Source of the DNA: Pisaster brevispinus
Lineage: Eukaryota > Echinodermata > Asteroidea > Forcipulatida > Asteriidae
DNA length: 64,000 nucleotides
Reading direction: 5' to 3'
NCBI GenBank assembly: GCA_023634235.1
Contig: JAMKCF010000020.1
Span: 7,688,001 to 7,752,000 of the forward strand
Position numbers and translations under genes: made by a program. A model generated the notes under the pieces. That model saw nothing but the letters and a program-made list of their open reading frames with translations. It had not been told where the DNA came from and made no database searches. This document shows, piece after piece, positions 11,451-24,083 of the stretch (its first letter is position 1; every line of letters starts with the position of its first letter).

Positions 11451-13108
11451 AAGCGAAACGAGCGAAAGCGCCCTCTACATCTTGAAATTGTGCTCCAAAT
11501 ATTGATATAAAAACTTTTGTGATTGGTTAAAGAAAACCGCCGTCTTTTCCAACAACAAAACAATTAACTAATGATATTAAAAGTGGCGTCTTGTCCACGG
11601 ATTTCCTGTGATCGCCATTGCTTAACGTTAGTTTTAATGTCACCAACGTAAGAATCTGAGAGCTCGTGTGATGGTTAGTTTTGTAATTTTATCATTAAAA
11701 CTATGATTTAAAAATCACGGAGATGGTTAATGAATAATTCAAGCACAAATCCTGAAAGTATTATTTACAAATATTGACCGAAACATTGCAAAAAGAGACA
11801 AAAACAGTCGAGTCCTTATCATTGACATGGTAGTTTGTGTTCAAGAACTGCGTGGTTGCGCTGTGGGACTCAACCATTTTATGCAGGGGGTGTGTTGCAT
11901 AGCTAGCTGGGGACGCCGGTAATCGTGGATAGTGTTGACACGGCACATAAATATGAATTATGAATAATATTATTAAAACATTAGTAAAAATGTACACATA
12001 TAGTGAAATTAATGGAAAATTTATTGTAATGTTTTTGAGCAAGTTCATAGTGTGCATATTATACCCCTGCATAACAAGCTGTACACCTATATTCAATAAT
12101 GGAATGGTCCAAAAAGTTGTTTCAAGCCCCACACAGAGAAAACGTAGCGGGCGTGTAAAATCTAGGTCACCCCAAAAGTATTACATGTAAAACATTGTAT
12201 CTTGTGTGCATTTTAGCTGTCTTTTTGACTGAACAAATTCGGGGTAACAAATTCATATGTTTCAAGAAAATCTTCTCTTAGTTGTGATGTACTCACTCAG
12301 CTGTACGTGTGAATTACTTAGCCAGTTGATAACTAGGAAACAGTGTGACTGTCGGGAGGGTGGGGGATGGGTACAGAAAAATCCATTTCCATAGCTACCC
12401 TCAGGGTAAATTTCAGCCTAAAATTACTGGGAGTTGCCGTCAGGAAGGGACAGAGAGAAACTCAGAGAGAGGAAGGGGATGTTTGAGAGTATGACATCAG
12501 AATTGGAAATTGACTGGTTTTATCTCGGCAGGAGCCAGGTGCCACGTTGAATGTTGTTGGAGTGGATCAATGAAGGATGCTAGGATCAGCGGAAGCGAGA
12601 CGCAGACTCGGGACATCGGCATCCTGTTGAGTGTAATATGTGCCCAGGAGCAGAATGAATTTATCTGAATGAGGGAAGGGGGAGGGGGAAGTCACAAGGG
12701 AATGACGCGTGAAGTGCTACAAATCTTAAGAGGCAAATTCATAAAAAGTTTGTTTTTCATTTGTTAGTATTGGCATCTTTCTCCAAGAAAAGTGACTAAC
12801 TTTGTTTGAGGTTTGTGTATAACTTAGTGGTTTTTTTTAAAGTTGTTTCAACTTTTGTTTGCTGTTTGAGTTATCATTTATTTGACAGCAGGGTTCTCCC
12901 CAGGATTTTTCAAAACTGGGGGCATTCTGGAACAAAATATTGGAAAGTTTGACCATAAGCATGGTAAATTGAAACCATGTCCTCATTATTTTGATTTAAC
13001 TTGGTGTTCATCATTGGTTTTAAAAGCCCTACTGTGCAATATGAGACATTCTAAATGGTTTTATTTTGCAATTGTTGTGAATTATATCTAATTAAAAAAA
13101 TACATTTA
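11451..13108. other. Unassigned intronic DNA with a purine-rich segment
   Basis: 12340-12700 is purine-rich (GGGAGGGTGGGGGATGGG, GAGAGAAACTCAGAGAGAGG) and GC-richer than its surroundings; no feature type can be given. Confidence 0.5.
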
Positions 13109-13136
13109 TATTATTATTATTATTATTATTATTATT
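13109..13136 (+). repeat. (TTA)n microsatellite
   Basis: About nine TTA units in an AT-rich zone; possibly the tail of a lost SINE or LINE. Confidence 0.9.
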
Positions 13137-13297
13137 TATTTTTAATTGTTGGATATCAATCCGCAATTTGTACATAGCGGCCTGATTGGCTAGCTTAAGC
13201 ATTGGGAGAAGCCTGTCACTTAAGAACACTTATCACATAATGTCCACATTGTACAACAATTGTAAGTCCTTTTAAAATACACTTGTTGAAGTGCAAT

Positions 13298-13658
13298 TCC
13301 ACAGATCTGCAAAAAACAATTATAATAATAAATAAACAAACCAACAAAATCAGTACAAAAACAATTTTCCTTACCTGAGTAAGGTTAAAAGCAAAAATAC
13401 TTGTACCATCTTTGACTGGTTTTCTGCTTTAGTTTTGCTAAGCAGAAAATGTTTAAGCAAATGTTCTGCTTATGATAAGCGTTTCTTCAAAGTTGGGCAG
13501 AGGGCCCACGTTTTTAGAGCCGTTTAAGCACAACAAGTAGCTAAGCACACAACAATTATGCTAACCAAAATGTTACCAGCCAAAATACTATGTCATAATG
13601 TGCAATTTATGACTGGTAGTCTGCTCCTTTGCTTAAGCAGCTCTATGAAATTGGGCCC
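13298..13658. repeat. MITE family B (GGGCCCAATTTCATAGAGC), one full and one worn copy side by side
   Basis: The full copy (13502-13658) has ends GGGCCCACGTTTTTAGAGC and AGCTCTATGAAATTGGGCCC, with inner blocks TTTAAGCACAACAAGTAGC and its approximate inverse. An older, partly matching copy (AAGCAGAAAATG, GCTTATGATAAGC) occupies 13298-13500. The family is a short AT-rich palindrome without an ORF, with TIRs of about 25 bp. Confidence 0.7.
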
Positions 13659-13961
13659 AGGTTGGAATGGATACTAAGTAAGAACATTGGTTGTTGCTCC
13701 AAGGCAGCCAACCTTGTAGAGTAAGGTTCATTGTTGACCCTTGTATTATTGGAAGTTTACTTAAAGTATCGTGATAGAAATTGTCCCATGTCTGTCTGAT
13801 TCAGGCAAATGACTTCAATTATCCATAACAGTAATTTGTGCCAAACTGTTAGTAAGTTGAGAAGTCTCACTTGCTTATGGACAAGCCATAAGTCAAGTTT
13901 CACTTGCGTCAATTAAGTCAAGTCTAAGTCAAATTCCCGGGAAAATCCTGTGAGAGAAATT

Positions 13962-14206
13962 TGGACCTTTCCACACTTGAGTTGCTAACCCTTGCTTACT
14001 CCTGGGAAAAGGCCATTTCCTGGGAATTACCTACCCCTGTTGGTTGAGCCAGATAACCCTGTGGTTAGCATCCTTAGTGTGTACTTTCCCTAGGAAAACC
14101 GCATCAAGTGTAAAACCAACACAGGGTAGCTGGCAGTGGGGTTAAAAATCCCCAGTAATTTCCTGGGGTTTTATTTCCTTGCGCTTGGTAGTGTGAAAAG
14201 GGTTTT
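13962..14206. repeat. Possible palindromic element related to 35640-35959
   Basis: Left TGGACCTTTCCACACTTGAG and right GGTAGTGTGAAAAGGGTTTT are roughly inverted, with GGGTAGCTGGCAGTGGGGTT inside. Tentative. Confidence 0.4.
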
Positions 14207-14212
14207 AAACCA

Positions 14213-14752
14213 CATTCATAAATACCCCGGACAGTTTTGCTATTCCTATTGGTGGAGAGCATGTCACGTGGGGGTGTTTAAACGGCTGATAAAGACATAG
14301 CTAGAGCTGTTTAAAACCGGCTGGCTTCGCGTGTTGGGCGCGCAAGCTCATGTACGCCAATTTAATTACGCGGAACAGAACATAGCTATTAGTACCAGCG
14401 CGTAATCTATTTTTACACGCGCGCACACACAACCCAACGCGCACCAAACAGAATTTTTAAAACGTTTTTGAAAATGTACAAACTTTGAAAATTTGAAAAA
14501 TTTGCTACGAAGCAGATTGGGCGCGCAAGCTCATGTACGCCAATTTAATTACGCGGAACGCAATATATAGCTATTAGTACCAGCGCGTAGTCTATTTTTA
14601 CACGCACGCACACACAACCCAACGCGCACCAAACAGAATGTTTGAGACAAATTTTGAAAATGTACAAACTTCGAAAATTCGCTGCGAAGCAGATTGTCAC
14701 AGATTGTCTATAACATTTTTTCGCTTTTTAACAAAAGGGCATTTATGAATGG
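14213..14752. mobile_element. Palindromic element with CATTCATAAATGCCC ends and an internal tandem duplication
   Basis: Left end CATTCATAAATACCCCGG and right end AAAGGGCATTTATGAATG are inverted. GTGTTTAAACGGCTGATAAAG and GTTTAAAACCGGCTGG follow the left end. The interior holds two tandem 183-bp units (14334-14516 and 14517-14696). It is GC- and CpG-richer than its neighbours. A related element lies at 19495-19834. Confidence 0.65.
14334..14696 (+). repeat. Two tandem 183-bp units with alternating purine-pyrimidine tracts
   Basis: Each unit begins TTGGGCGCGCAAGCTCATGT and contains TTTTTACACGC with a following GCACACACAACCCAACGCG. The units are highly similar; the second ends GCTGCGAAGCAGATTG. 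Confidence 0.8.
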
Positions 14753-14818
14753 GAATAAAAGAGTAGTGACTCGTTCTTAAACGGCCATTTAAGAACTCGT
14801 CACCACTCTTTTATTCCC
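14751..14818. repeat. Strong hairpin with 31-bp arms and 6-nt loop
   Basis: The left arm (14751-14781, GGGAATAAAAGAGTAGTGAC...) and right arm (14788-14818, ...CACCACTCTTTTATTCCC) are complementary with two mismatches; the loop is CGGCCA. It abuts the end of the element at 14213-14752. Confidence 0.85.
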
Positions 14819-16082
14819 TTAGTTAATGATACGAGATCAGGGGTCTGTAGTATATGTTTAATTACTGGAGTCATAGGTAACCAAATCTAGTCACCAAATC
14901 AGCCCTTTGATTAAAGTTGTAGAGGTTATGTCCGGTAACATTTAATTTTGAACCTGATGAAATATCAATCTCAAGTATTTTCCATGTGATATCTCCCGCA
15001 CCCTTCCCACTCACAGATCCACTCCACATTTGTATAAAGTACTAGCTGCAAATCGATACATGTATAACTTTGGTCAAGAGAGCTTCTTTCTCTGAGGACT
15101 CGTAATCAATTCCAATCATAGAAATTCCGAAGCTGATGTTAGGAGGAAAGGAAAAAACAAACGAAAAAACTCTGCAGAGTTTTGCCTTCAGATGTTTGGT
15201 GGCAGTAGTCATAATGCCATATGCAGAATCAATAACTTGACTGTACATTCTGTCATGGTCAACACTTAACTGCTTCTAATGGATTACAGCTCTCACCACG
15301 TATTATGCATGCAACATCAATAATTTAACTATTTGTGGACTCCTGGTCAGTCGAGTGTTGTAAGTGGCTTTTCGGCTGCAGTGTTTTTTCATATTTTTTA
15401 TTTGCCGACTTAATGCCAAAATGCATTTGTTCCCTTTTGTACAAGGTGTGCATAACACCTCGCTTGTGTGAAATACTCACAATCGATGTTGCCGGTGACG
15501 ATGCTGTGAAAATTTGCGGAAAACTCAACAGCGGCGGGCTAATGTGACGTGAGCATAGTTGTCGACATGAAGTGTTATATATTTCATTCACTTCCACCCC
15601 TTCGGATCAATACAGACATTTGTGGAGTTGTGAATTATGCAAGGTCCATGTTGAGCTGGGAAGGGTGAGGATATGGTGTACGGGAAAAAAAACTGGGGCA
15701 GGAGGGGATGATGTGATTAAAAATGCATTAATGTCATTTTAGTGACACTTGGATTAACTTGATGATATTTTCGCTGCTCCTTCCTCTAATTTGCTTCATC
15801 AAGAACATGTACTTTTTATCCGGGGGTTGGAGTCTGTTTTGAAATTTGATTTGCAAGTTCTTTATCAAATCATACACCTGAAAGAATGTGTGACCTAATT
15901 AGTTTTGTAAAACTTTACATGGTGGAAATGTAATCTTGATAGGCTTAGGTAACATCGTGGAAAAGTCTTTCTTGCTTGCTTGCAAAAGTTTACCCTTAAA
16001 GTGACTCAGACCCTTATACTCATGTTCAAGACATTCTTTATGAATAAAAAGTATAATTTTGCATTGAATTAAGAAAAATTGG
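14819..16082. other. Unassigned intronic DNA
   Basis: Overlapping open frames on both strands near 15325-15597 have no recognisable motif. Confidence 0.5.
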
Positions 16083-16190
16083 ATAGAGCGGGACTTGAAC
16101 AAGCGACCTCCAGATTAACATGCTGGTGCTCTACCAACTGAGCTATTGAGCTCTAATGTTGGCGGTCTCCCTATTTTGTCAATATCTTTG
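16083..16190 (-). mobile_element. tRNA-derived SINE, family 2
   Basis: On the minus strand: AATAGCTCAGTTGGTAGAGC, TTAATCTGGAGGTCG, box B TGTTCAAGTCC. The 5' leader GACAAAATAGGGAGACCGCC is shared with the copy at 23345-23505. A detached tail (GGGGTTGAACAAAGAAAAAT) lies at 16368-16387. Confidence 0.7.
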
Positions 16191-16586
16191 TTCAAGGGTG
16201 CTAATCAGAAGCAGTTCAACTTTTAACTGCCGTGTAGCCAGGGATCACACCCAAGGTTATGATACAACCTGGGAAGTGGCAGCAGAGGAATCACCTTGAT
16301 GCAAGTTTTAATTTCAAATATCAAGTAATAAACCACAAGGGAACCTGACAGTAAGTTATTAATAATTTGGGGTTGAACAAAGAAAAATTATATATACAAG
16401 GTACATTTCTGAAGACTGAAATTAACTTACTTAATGGAAGTGTTCAGTGTTTTCTGACTTATTGAAGAAAGAGTTAAGGACAGACATCCTTTTCAAACCA
16501 GCTGCTTTGTTAAAAGAATTTGACAGATTCCGCAAATAAATTACTTATCATTTACTACTTTTTGCATTTTTTTTTTGAATGGGTCC

Positions 16587-16944
16587 TTAAATGTAGGGTT
16601 ATAGATTGGAACATGCTCCAAAAGTTAATGACCATAAAAACTTACTTGGTAAGAAGTACTGCAGCTGTTGATACTATGAACTGAATCTGAGAATAAATTG
16701 TGTCTCAGATTTCAAAAGGCTGATATCCGTTCGCGAATGCTGCAGCCTGAGATGCAGTTGGTACCCTCTGTCACCTCGCTAAAATGTGGTTGGATTCAAC
16801 TTCTTGTGACAGTTTTTTTTCTGTTTTCTCAACTAGTAGACACTTTAGCTGAAATTTTCACGTGTGACTTTTATTGCATCTTTCTAATGTTGCTTATAAA
16901 TCAGCATTACATTGACAAAAACCAATCTATGACCCTACCTTTAA
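16587..16944. repeat. MITE family A, nearly full copy
   Basis: Left end TTAAATGTAGGGTTATAG, right end CAATCTATGACCCTACCTTT. Shared blocks include AAACTTACTTGGTAAGAAGTAC and GCTGCAGCCTGAGATGCAG. Confidence 0.65.
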
Positions 16945-19182
16945 TTTTGATAAGCAGTTATATACTACTCTATATTCTACCTTTTTTCCCTTTTAAATGT
17001 GAAGCATTTAGGAGGTTTTGAAGAATATGTTGACCTCAATCATCTTGGTGCATGTAAGATTAAGACTTGAGTCTTATCACTGTCCATCATCTTCCAACTC
17101 TTCACCTGACCTTATTTCTTGTCTTCTTTCCTTCCTGGATAATGATAAATTCTGTAAGCCAATCTCCCCATGGAGAAAAATACGGTTTAATGAAACCCCA
17201 TCATTTCGACCAACACAACTCGTCCCGAGCAAATATCATCAGCAGTATCTAATTATTCATGAAAAAGCAATTTCATCACTTAATCTAATTTCCATCAGTC
17301 CTTAGAGTTTTTCCTGAACAACCAGCACAGCGACCACTTTCACAAGAGCTTTTTCGCTCTACGTATTTAAAGCAAATAGTGTAGCATTTACATACTATGG
17401 GGTGGCATTTTGAGTTGTAACCTCAAGACAAATCGTCGGGTGCCGCCAGAAAGACTTTAGGCTCTACTTGGCCAGGCACATTAGAATATAACAGTTTTAA
17501 CCAAGAGAAGGTCGTACACAATTTTACTTCAAAGAAGTAAATCACTGGTATATGTTTGTTGCTTAAGATTTACTCTCAAGTTGTGCATTTCCATTCCCCT
17601 TGAATTTGACTTTCCTACAACGACTTACGAAGTAGCAGAACAACGATCAAACTTTCAAACCCTGTTTTCGGGAAATGCAACTCTACACTTTAATTGCTTA
17701 TGACTTTTTACCATGTCATTGCCTTTTTGCTGGTGATTGCTTTCTGCTAAGCAGTAGCGAGCTCAGTGGCTTTATCAAGTTGGAAATAGACCAACCATAC
17801 ATATTAATCAATCAGTACCAGCCATAATGGGTATTCTCCTTCTATCTGCCAGCAACACTACAGTAGTATAGAACAAAACAAAAAAAATACTCCAAGACAT
17901 CAACAAGTTCTCCATTAAAATCTATCTGCTATCCCTCGGGATGGCCAGGGAGAGGAGAGAAGAGATATTGCTTGAAGGGGCAAATGCTCTGAATGACTGC
18001 CACCATCATCATCTTATGAAGAGAGAGGAATAGGGATTAAAGAGGGTTATGGATTGTAAACATCTCTGGAAAGTAAAGCTGTAGAGGCAGCAACAGTGCT
18101 TATGGCTGCAATCCAAAGAATTTGTATTTGTGTAGGGTTTTTTTTATAGGTTTTTATTTATTAATTTATTTCTTCTTATTTCTTTTAATTTTTTATATTG
18201 ACCACCATCGCTCAGGTCAAACAATGAAAACAGGTACACATGTTATACAGACCGCTTATATTGACTGCCATTTAGGTCAAATAATGGAAGCAGGCCCACA
18301 TGTACCCAAAGCACAGCCAACAAATGGTCTTAATTTACCTCAGTGAGGGCGCTGTTTTGGGCTTGTTTTAGGTCTATCTGTACAAGTTTTGTATGTGTCT
18401 GTTTATTTACATGGCACACGTCCAGTAATGATGGGTACCAGTACTTTTTTGTCGCACAAGTGTTTAGGTTATAAATTAACCAATAATATGTTCTCAGAGA
18501 AAAACAATGTTGAAAGTTACCACTGTAATACTGATAAGGGTACACTGCTAGAAATGTTGACGCTTTATTCAACTCGGGCTGCTCTCAGACCCCCCCCCCC
18601 CAATCCTAGAGGATGTTTCATTTATGGCTTTCACCCACAAACTAGTTTGTTTGTTGGGGTTGTTTGTCTGTTTGTTTGTTTTTTGGGTATTTAAAAAAAA
18701 AAATTATTGTCAAAAGGAGCGGGGGCAGTAACCTGCTCAACCCAATTTTGAGTATAGGGACATGTTGTGGGCACCCTGTCTAGAAACAAATTTTTGACGT
18801 AAAATTCACTGTCCTAAACAATTTCCAAGAGCTACGAAAATGGATCAGTAACCAAAAACAGTTCATGACAAAGGTACCGGTACATCTCTTGAAAATTAAT
18901 GTTCTCAAAATATGCTGCCCTCATTGTTCAATAATAGTCTTTAACATTATTGGATTTATTTGACTCAAGGTTTTTCATTTTTAGAATAATTCTTTCAACA
19001 TTTTTCGTAAGATTGTTGAACTCGCTATCTTGATACCAAGCCTAAAAAGGCCAACAACCCAGTTACAGTTTGGTCGGAGTAGCTGCATCATCCGCGTTGA
19101 ACCGAACATGCGAAAACGCTCAAGGGATTGGTACAGCTGACAAAATAGTTGCAGTTCACGGTGCTGTCGTTTTGTGTGATCA
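16945..19182. other. Unassigned intronic DNA
   Basis: Contains a C12 run (18590-18601). Two copies of a motif (CATTTAGGTCAAATAATGGA and CGCTCAGGTCAAACAATGAA) occur near 18210 and 18270 as a 60-bp tandem pair. Confidence 0.5.
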
Positions 19183-19285
19183 ACCATATACATGAAATAA
19201 CAAACCTGTGAGAATTTGGGCTTAATCGGTAATCGGTTGTGTGAGTCAAGAGAAAAGACTGGAAACCATGCACAATTTTTAACAT
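19183..19285. repeat. Interspersed repeat G fragment
   Basis: ATACATGAAATAACAAACCTG, GAGAATTTGGGCTTAATCGG, then TGAGTCAAGAGAAAAGACTGG match the family's inverse half. Confidence 0.45.
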
Positions 19286-19494
19286 GTAAACACTTATTCT
19301 TAATTTGTTGTAGTTTTTTTTGTTAGGTGTTTAGATACAGTTTTCTCGAATATGACTTCATTTCAGGAGAAAATATTTCACAGCGGAAATAATGGTTCCA
19401 GCATGGACTTCATAATCAGTAAGGTTTCAGACTGAAAATAAACAATGATTTTTTGTATCCTTACCAATCCTGTATTAAAAAAATATTTAACCAA

Positions 19495-19834
19495 TATTCA
19501 TTAAAACCCGGGGACAGTTTATCCGTTCGGATTGGTCGCGATGAGATCACGTGGCCATGTTTTAGACGTGCGATATAAACACAGGGAGAAGTGTTTAAAC
19601 ATACGCATGGCATGCTAGCTCACATAGGCACTAACTTACGCATACACAATCAATACATACTGGTACTCAATCTAAAATACGCATGCGTACACACAACCAT
19701 TGAGCATCGCATGCAGTTTGACCGCAAACGGAGCCCGAGGGACGCGGAAAGAATCACAGAAAGTTTTACAGTTTTTCCAACATTATTACACTTTTTTTTT
19801 CAAAAAAAGGGCATTTATGAATGGGAATAAAATT
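19495..19834. mobile_element. Second element of the CATTCATAAATGCCC family
   Basis: Left part ATTCATTAAAACCCGGGG followed by ACAGTTT; right part AAAAAAAGGGCATTTATGAA then TGGGAATAAAA, as at 14737. The interior shares only the general character (GC-rich, CACGTGG, GTGTTTAAAC). Confidence 0.6.
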
Positions 19835-20067
19835 TAAAACCATGCAGGGTCCTGGCTGTGGCCTTCACCTCGGTCCTTCGTAACACGGCCACGAAACCAT
19901 CGGTTTTAAACAGCTGGTTAAGACCTAATCTCCAATCTCTAACATGTTTCTGGTCAAGGAGTCTTTCTCTAAGCTGTACTCTGTATTAGGCTTATTTATA
20001 CAAAAGATTAAGGCCTCCAGGCCCACTTCTTCGTCAAGCAAAACTTACCTAAAGTTTTTTTGTATGA

Positions 20068-20284
20068 GGGCTGCATCCAAACAGACACCACAGAAATTTC
20101 CAAAGGCAATCTTTAGAGATTCAAATTTGTTTCGGACATATTTGTATTGATTTCTAATCAACAGGGGCACTTCAGACGAAATAATTTCACAGGATGCTTA
20201 CTAACAGTACACCTTTATACCAAGTAGGCTTTCAGATAAAAATGTCTTCTCGGGGTCATTACAAAAGTATGCCCTTACCTTTAA
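20068..20284. repeat. MITE family A fragment (right half)
   Basis: GACACCACAGAAATTTCC, GAGATTCAAATTTGTTTC, GGGGCACTTCAGACGAAATA and ATGCCCTTACCTTTA match 31680-31900. Confidence 0.6.
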
Positions 20285-21457
20285 ACACATGTGTTTAGTC
20301 AAACACGAAACTACTTTTGGGGCAAACCTGTTATAGAAAGCTGATTTAATCAACTTAATACAAACTAACCCCACCGGCCAAAATTACAAGATCCAGATTT
20401 CATAGTGCTGTTGAGGTTCATAATTTGCAAAACGTAGAAAACTCTTGCTTGACAAAATGATTACCAGCCAAAATGCTGTGTGATTTGTGTTGCATTTGAC
20501 AGGTTTCATGCTGTTTTTGCTCAGCAAGTGGATTTTATTAGTGAAGTTGAAATGTTGAGTCAGGTTTGATACTTAGTAGCCTCTGCTCGTGTTCTTCACT
20601 CTTGCAATTAGTGGCTTCTTCAATTACGAAAAGACAAAATAGCAAACATTCTCAGAAGGTATTTCTAAAATTCATAACTCTAAAAGGATCGGGTCAACAA
20701 GGAACAGAAATGTAATCAATTGTTCAAAAATCTTGAGTTTCAGTCATCCTGATGCAAGAATTTAATCAGTTGATCTTAATTTCAATGTGTGGTCCCCCCA
20801 TCCCCCCCCCCCCACCCGCCACATACGTTTTTGCAGTGCATGTCAAGACTTATTGTTTGGCAAATCCGGTGGGAAAAACTCTTCCCTCGCTCCATCATTT
20901 GGAAATTAAACACCTCAACGAGAACCTAGGATAATTATGTGTCATCTGCCACCACAAGTGTCAAATGGAAAGTTTTTGGAGCATTAGTTTGTTTAAATGT
21001 TGTTATTTATTTATACACTACGACGGATGATTTTGACTGCGGTCTGCAGTGTTAATCATCTTCCCCCAAAAGACTTGCGAGGGAAAAATAACAAGGCAAG
21101 TTCTTAAACAAGCAAGGTACAAAAACACCTTTGTTGACTTACATTAAGCTTTGGTTTTTATCTAGGCTCTTTTGTTTCTTCAGTTGTGCAGGGGGGAAAC
21201 GCCATGGACACATATGTCAAGAATTCCTGGCTCAACATTGATTGATGACGACAAATAAATTACTTGTAGAGACTTGCTCAAAAATGTTGTCAATCAATGA
21301 TGAAAAAAAGAAAGAATCATAAATGGAGATAAGTTTACAATTTCAATTTTAAAAAGTCAAACCTCTGGTGAAATAAATGGGAAGGATCTAAAAAGGGTCG
21401 GCCAAAGGGAGGTCTTTCATTTAATTTGAATGATAAAGAAACAATCAATGTTAAATG

Positions 21458-21850
21458 CAGGTACATACTTTGGTGATAACCCCCGAAAAAAGTGTAATTT
21501 CTATCTAAAATACTAGTGATAACGATGGTTATTATGCATGGGAAGTATCCTTCAAAATTATTTTGTCAGAAATGCCTCCGTTGATTCAACAAACAATTTG
21601 AATCTCCAAAACTCTCCTTAAGGCGAGTTTTGGGGATCCACATTTCCATGGTGTCCGCTTGTGAATCCTGGGGCAAGAGATGGGGTTGGTACCTGTGTCA
21701 CCTCACTGGATAGATTTGATGCTCGTGATGAAAATACCATGATAGCTTTTGGCTGTTTTCTGAACAAGTAAACACTTTAATCAAGTGACATATATTTGAC
21801 CTATAAATCAGCATCACATTGACAAAAACCCATCTATGATTCTACCTTTA
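21458..21850. repeat. MITE family A, copy with worn left end
   Basis: The right half matches family A well (AAATCAGCATCACATTGACA through CCATCTATGATTCTACCTTT). The left end starts GCAGGTACATACTTTGGTG and resembles the right end of the copy at 31465-31900 in inverse. Confidence 0.55.
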
Positions 21851-23344
21851 AGCGCACATTTATAAGATAAATCTTAGTACCTGATTTTGTGCTGATCTTC
21901 CTTGCTTCTTTATATATATTTTTTAAACCCATTTTCTCCTTTATACGATCAGTGCACGGTTTGTAAATTGCTTAAGACAACTTGCACTTGAAGTGAAGTT
22001 GTGCATAAACCTTGCTTTACTAGCGCAAGTACTTACAGGCAGAGAGCTGTGTCTACAATGCAATCGCTTAATTGTTAGAGTAACAGCCACGTGTACACGT
22101 ATCTCAAGTGCACCCTTGTGTGTAAAAAAAAAAAAAAAAAACGTTTCTGTGGCAAGTCTCTGGATATCATTAAATGTAGATGATTAACCAAAGTATCTGA
22201 GTGGTGCCCTCAAATCTCCTGGAAAATATACTACAGGTTGTCCCTGCATGGTTGTTTATGAAGCCATTTTGCTCTCCGAATAAATTACTCACATAAACAT
22301 CAATGAAGGGCCATTAATATGGCTTAATAGGCAGGCTACAGTTTAGTGCAGATGCTTAGGTAACCATGGTGATCGGGGAATGGGGCAAGAGGCTCTTTGG
22401 TTGGGAGATTGCTGGGTTTGTTTGAACAGCTGGGATGGCTGGAGTGTGACACTGTAGCAATTTGTTGGGTTTGTTTTTTGTGCTTTTTGATTGGGTGGCA
22501 AGGGCATTTTCTTTACACATGCAGACAGTAGCAGTATTGGCACAGAGCTTTAAAGCCAGTTTAATTATTTGATGCAAAAAAGAGAAGGGGCACTGACCCC
22601 TTCAATAATTAAAAAATCAGCTCAAAAAAGAACAGCTTGAAATAACATTTGTGGCCACTTTCCCACCCACATGGCAATAGTTATGGGAAATAAAGATTAA
22701 TACAGTAGGCGTAGCTTTTTGTCGCATCGGACGTGACTTTAAAACACAAGTAGTAAAATTTAAAGTGTAATTACATTGTAGACGAGGTAAAATGTTTAGA
22801 ATTTACCAGTTTTCAATGGGGGAAATTCAGTTCCTAAGTACAAAAGCAGTGGGAATGGAGGTAGGGGCTTGAGCCCCATGCTCAGAACAAAAAAAAACCT
22901 AAAAAGAAGAAGAAAAATGTCTGCAAAAAATAATAATAAATACAAATTTAAAAAACTAAATAAAAGCAAACAAAAACAATTTTTTAAAAGGAGATTATGT
23001 ATCGATTTTGCTTATTGATTGATAACAATATACGGATATTGATTAGTACGTATAAAGATCTATGGCTAAAGTAATACTCTTATTCAAACAAGTCCGTGTA
23101 ACCCAATCATAAAAAATGGAAGGAAACATCATAGACGAGCGTAATTTCAAGTATTTCAAGTATTTATTTGTGAATGCTGTAATTAGTCAATGTAGGCTCA
23201 TGAAGGTAACAGCCCATACCATTAGCTCCATATTGCATGTGTACATCAGTACATCAAACTATATAGATCATAAATAATTGGTACAAAGCCCAAATCTGTT
23301 TCTTTGCCCACTGCCTGCCTACCCCAACCCCAACCCTCAAAAAT
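21851..23344. other. Unassigned intronic DNA
   Basis: Only homopolymers and AT-rich low complexity (22890-22990). Confidence 0.5.
22124..22141 (+). repeat. A18 homopolymer
   Basis: Pure adenine run after GTGTGT; no retroelement body recognised before it. Confidence 0.9.
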
Positions 23345-23505
23345 ATTAATAATAATAATAGTATACAATTTGGGGTTGAACGAAGACAAATTGACTAGAG
23401 CAGGATTTGAACCTGCAACTCCGGATTAAAGTGCTACCGCTCTACCAACTTATCTAGCCCTAACATTGACAGTCTCCCTGTTTTGTCAATATCTTTGTTC
23501 AGAGG
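23345..23505 (-). mobile_element. tRNA-derived SINE, family 2, with (ATT)n tail
   Basis: On the minus strand: leader GACAAAACAGGGAGACTGTC, head GATAAGTTGGTAGAGCGGTA, box B GGTTCAAATCC, body CAATTTGTCTTCGTTCAACC, then an ATT-rich tail at 23345-23361. The most complete family 2 copy here. Confidence 0.75.
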
Positions 23506-24083
23506 CAGTCAGAAGTCATACAACCCAAAATTAAAACAAAATTGAGTTCCATTTTTTGCACTGATGTGAAACTATGTAGATACAGAAAGTTCAAAGCAGC
23601 TCCATACCCAGTTCAGAGTGTTCAGTAAACTAGATCGACCCATGATAAATTGCGTACGGATATTCCCCAGGCCGTCATTGCAGAATATCACGAAGTGTTA
23701 CCATCATTGGTCATTATTCAGGATTCTGACAGATTAAAGAGAAAGTGTGATTTTTCCTTCATTAAACACTTGTTTCTTTTGGAATTTACAAATAATTATT
23801 CAGCCATCAAATTGCACTTGTGTTGCACAATATGAGGGGACAACGTGGTTTATGAGGACCATTAGGGGTCGGTCTTCACTTTCTTGGATATTTTGATTGT
23901 GATTTCTCACATTTGACTCACTTGGGTCAAAATATAGCAGCAGCAAGTTTTAGGCAAGGCCTTGCACGTACACCTCCGAATTTCTTGCACCTAATTATTT
24001 ACATAGCATTTAGGATTTGGAAAGGTAGAGATTCCAGTTTAGTATGATTTGCAGTAACACCATGTATATGTAAGAAATCTCTC

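Noticed and set aside
11761..12132. 123-codon minus-strand open frame with hydrophobic stretches
   Set aside because: Hydrophobicity follows from AT-rich DNA; no conserved motif or exon borders.
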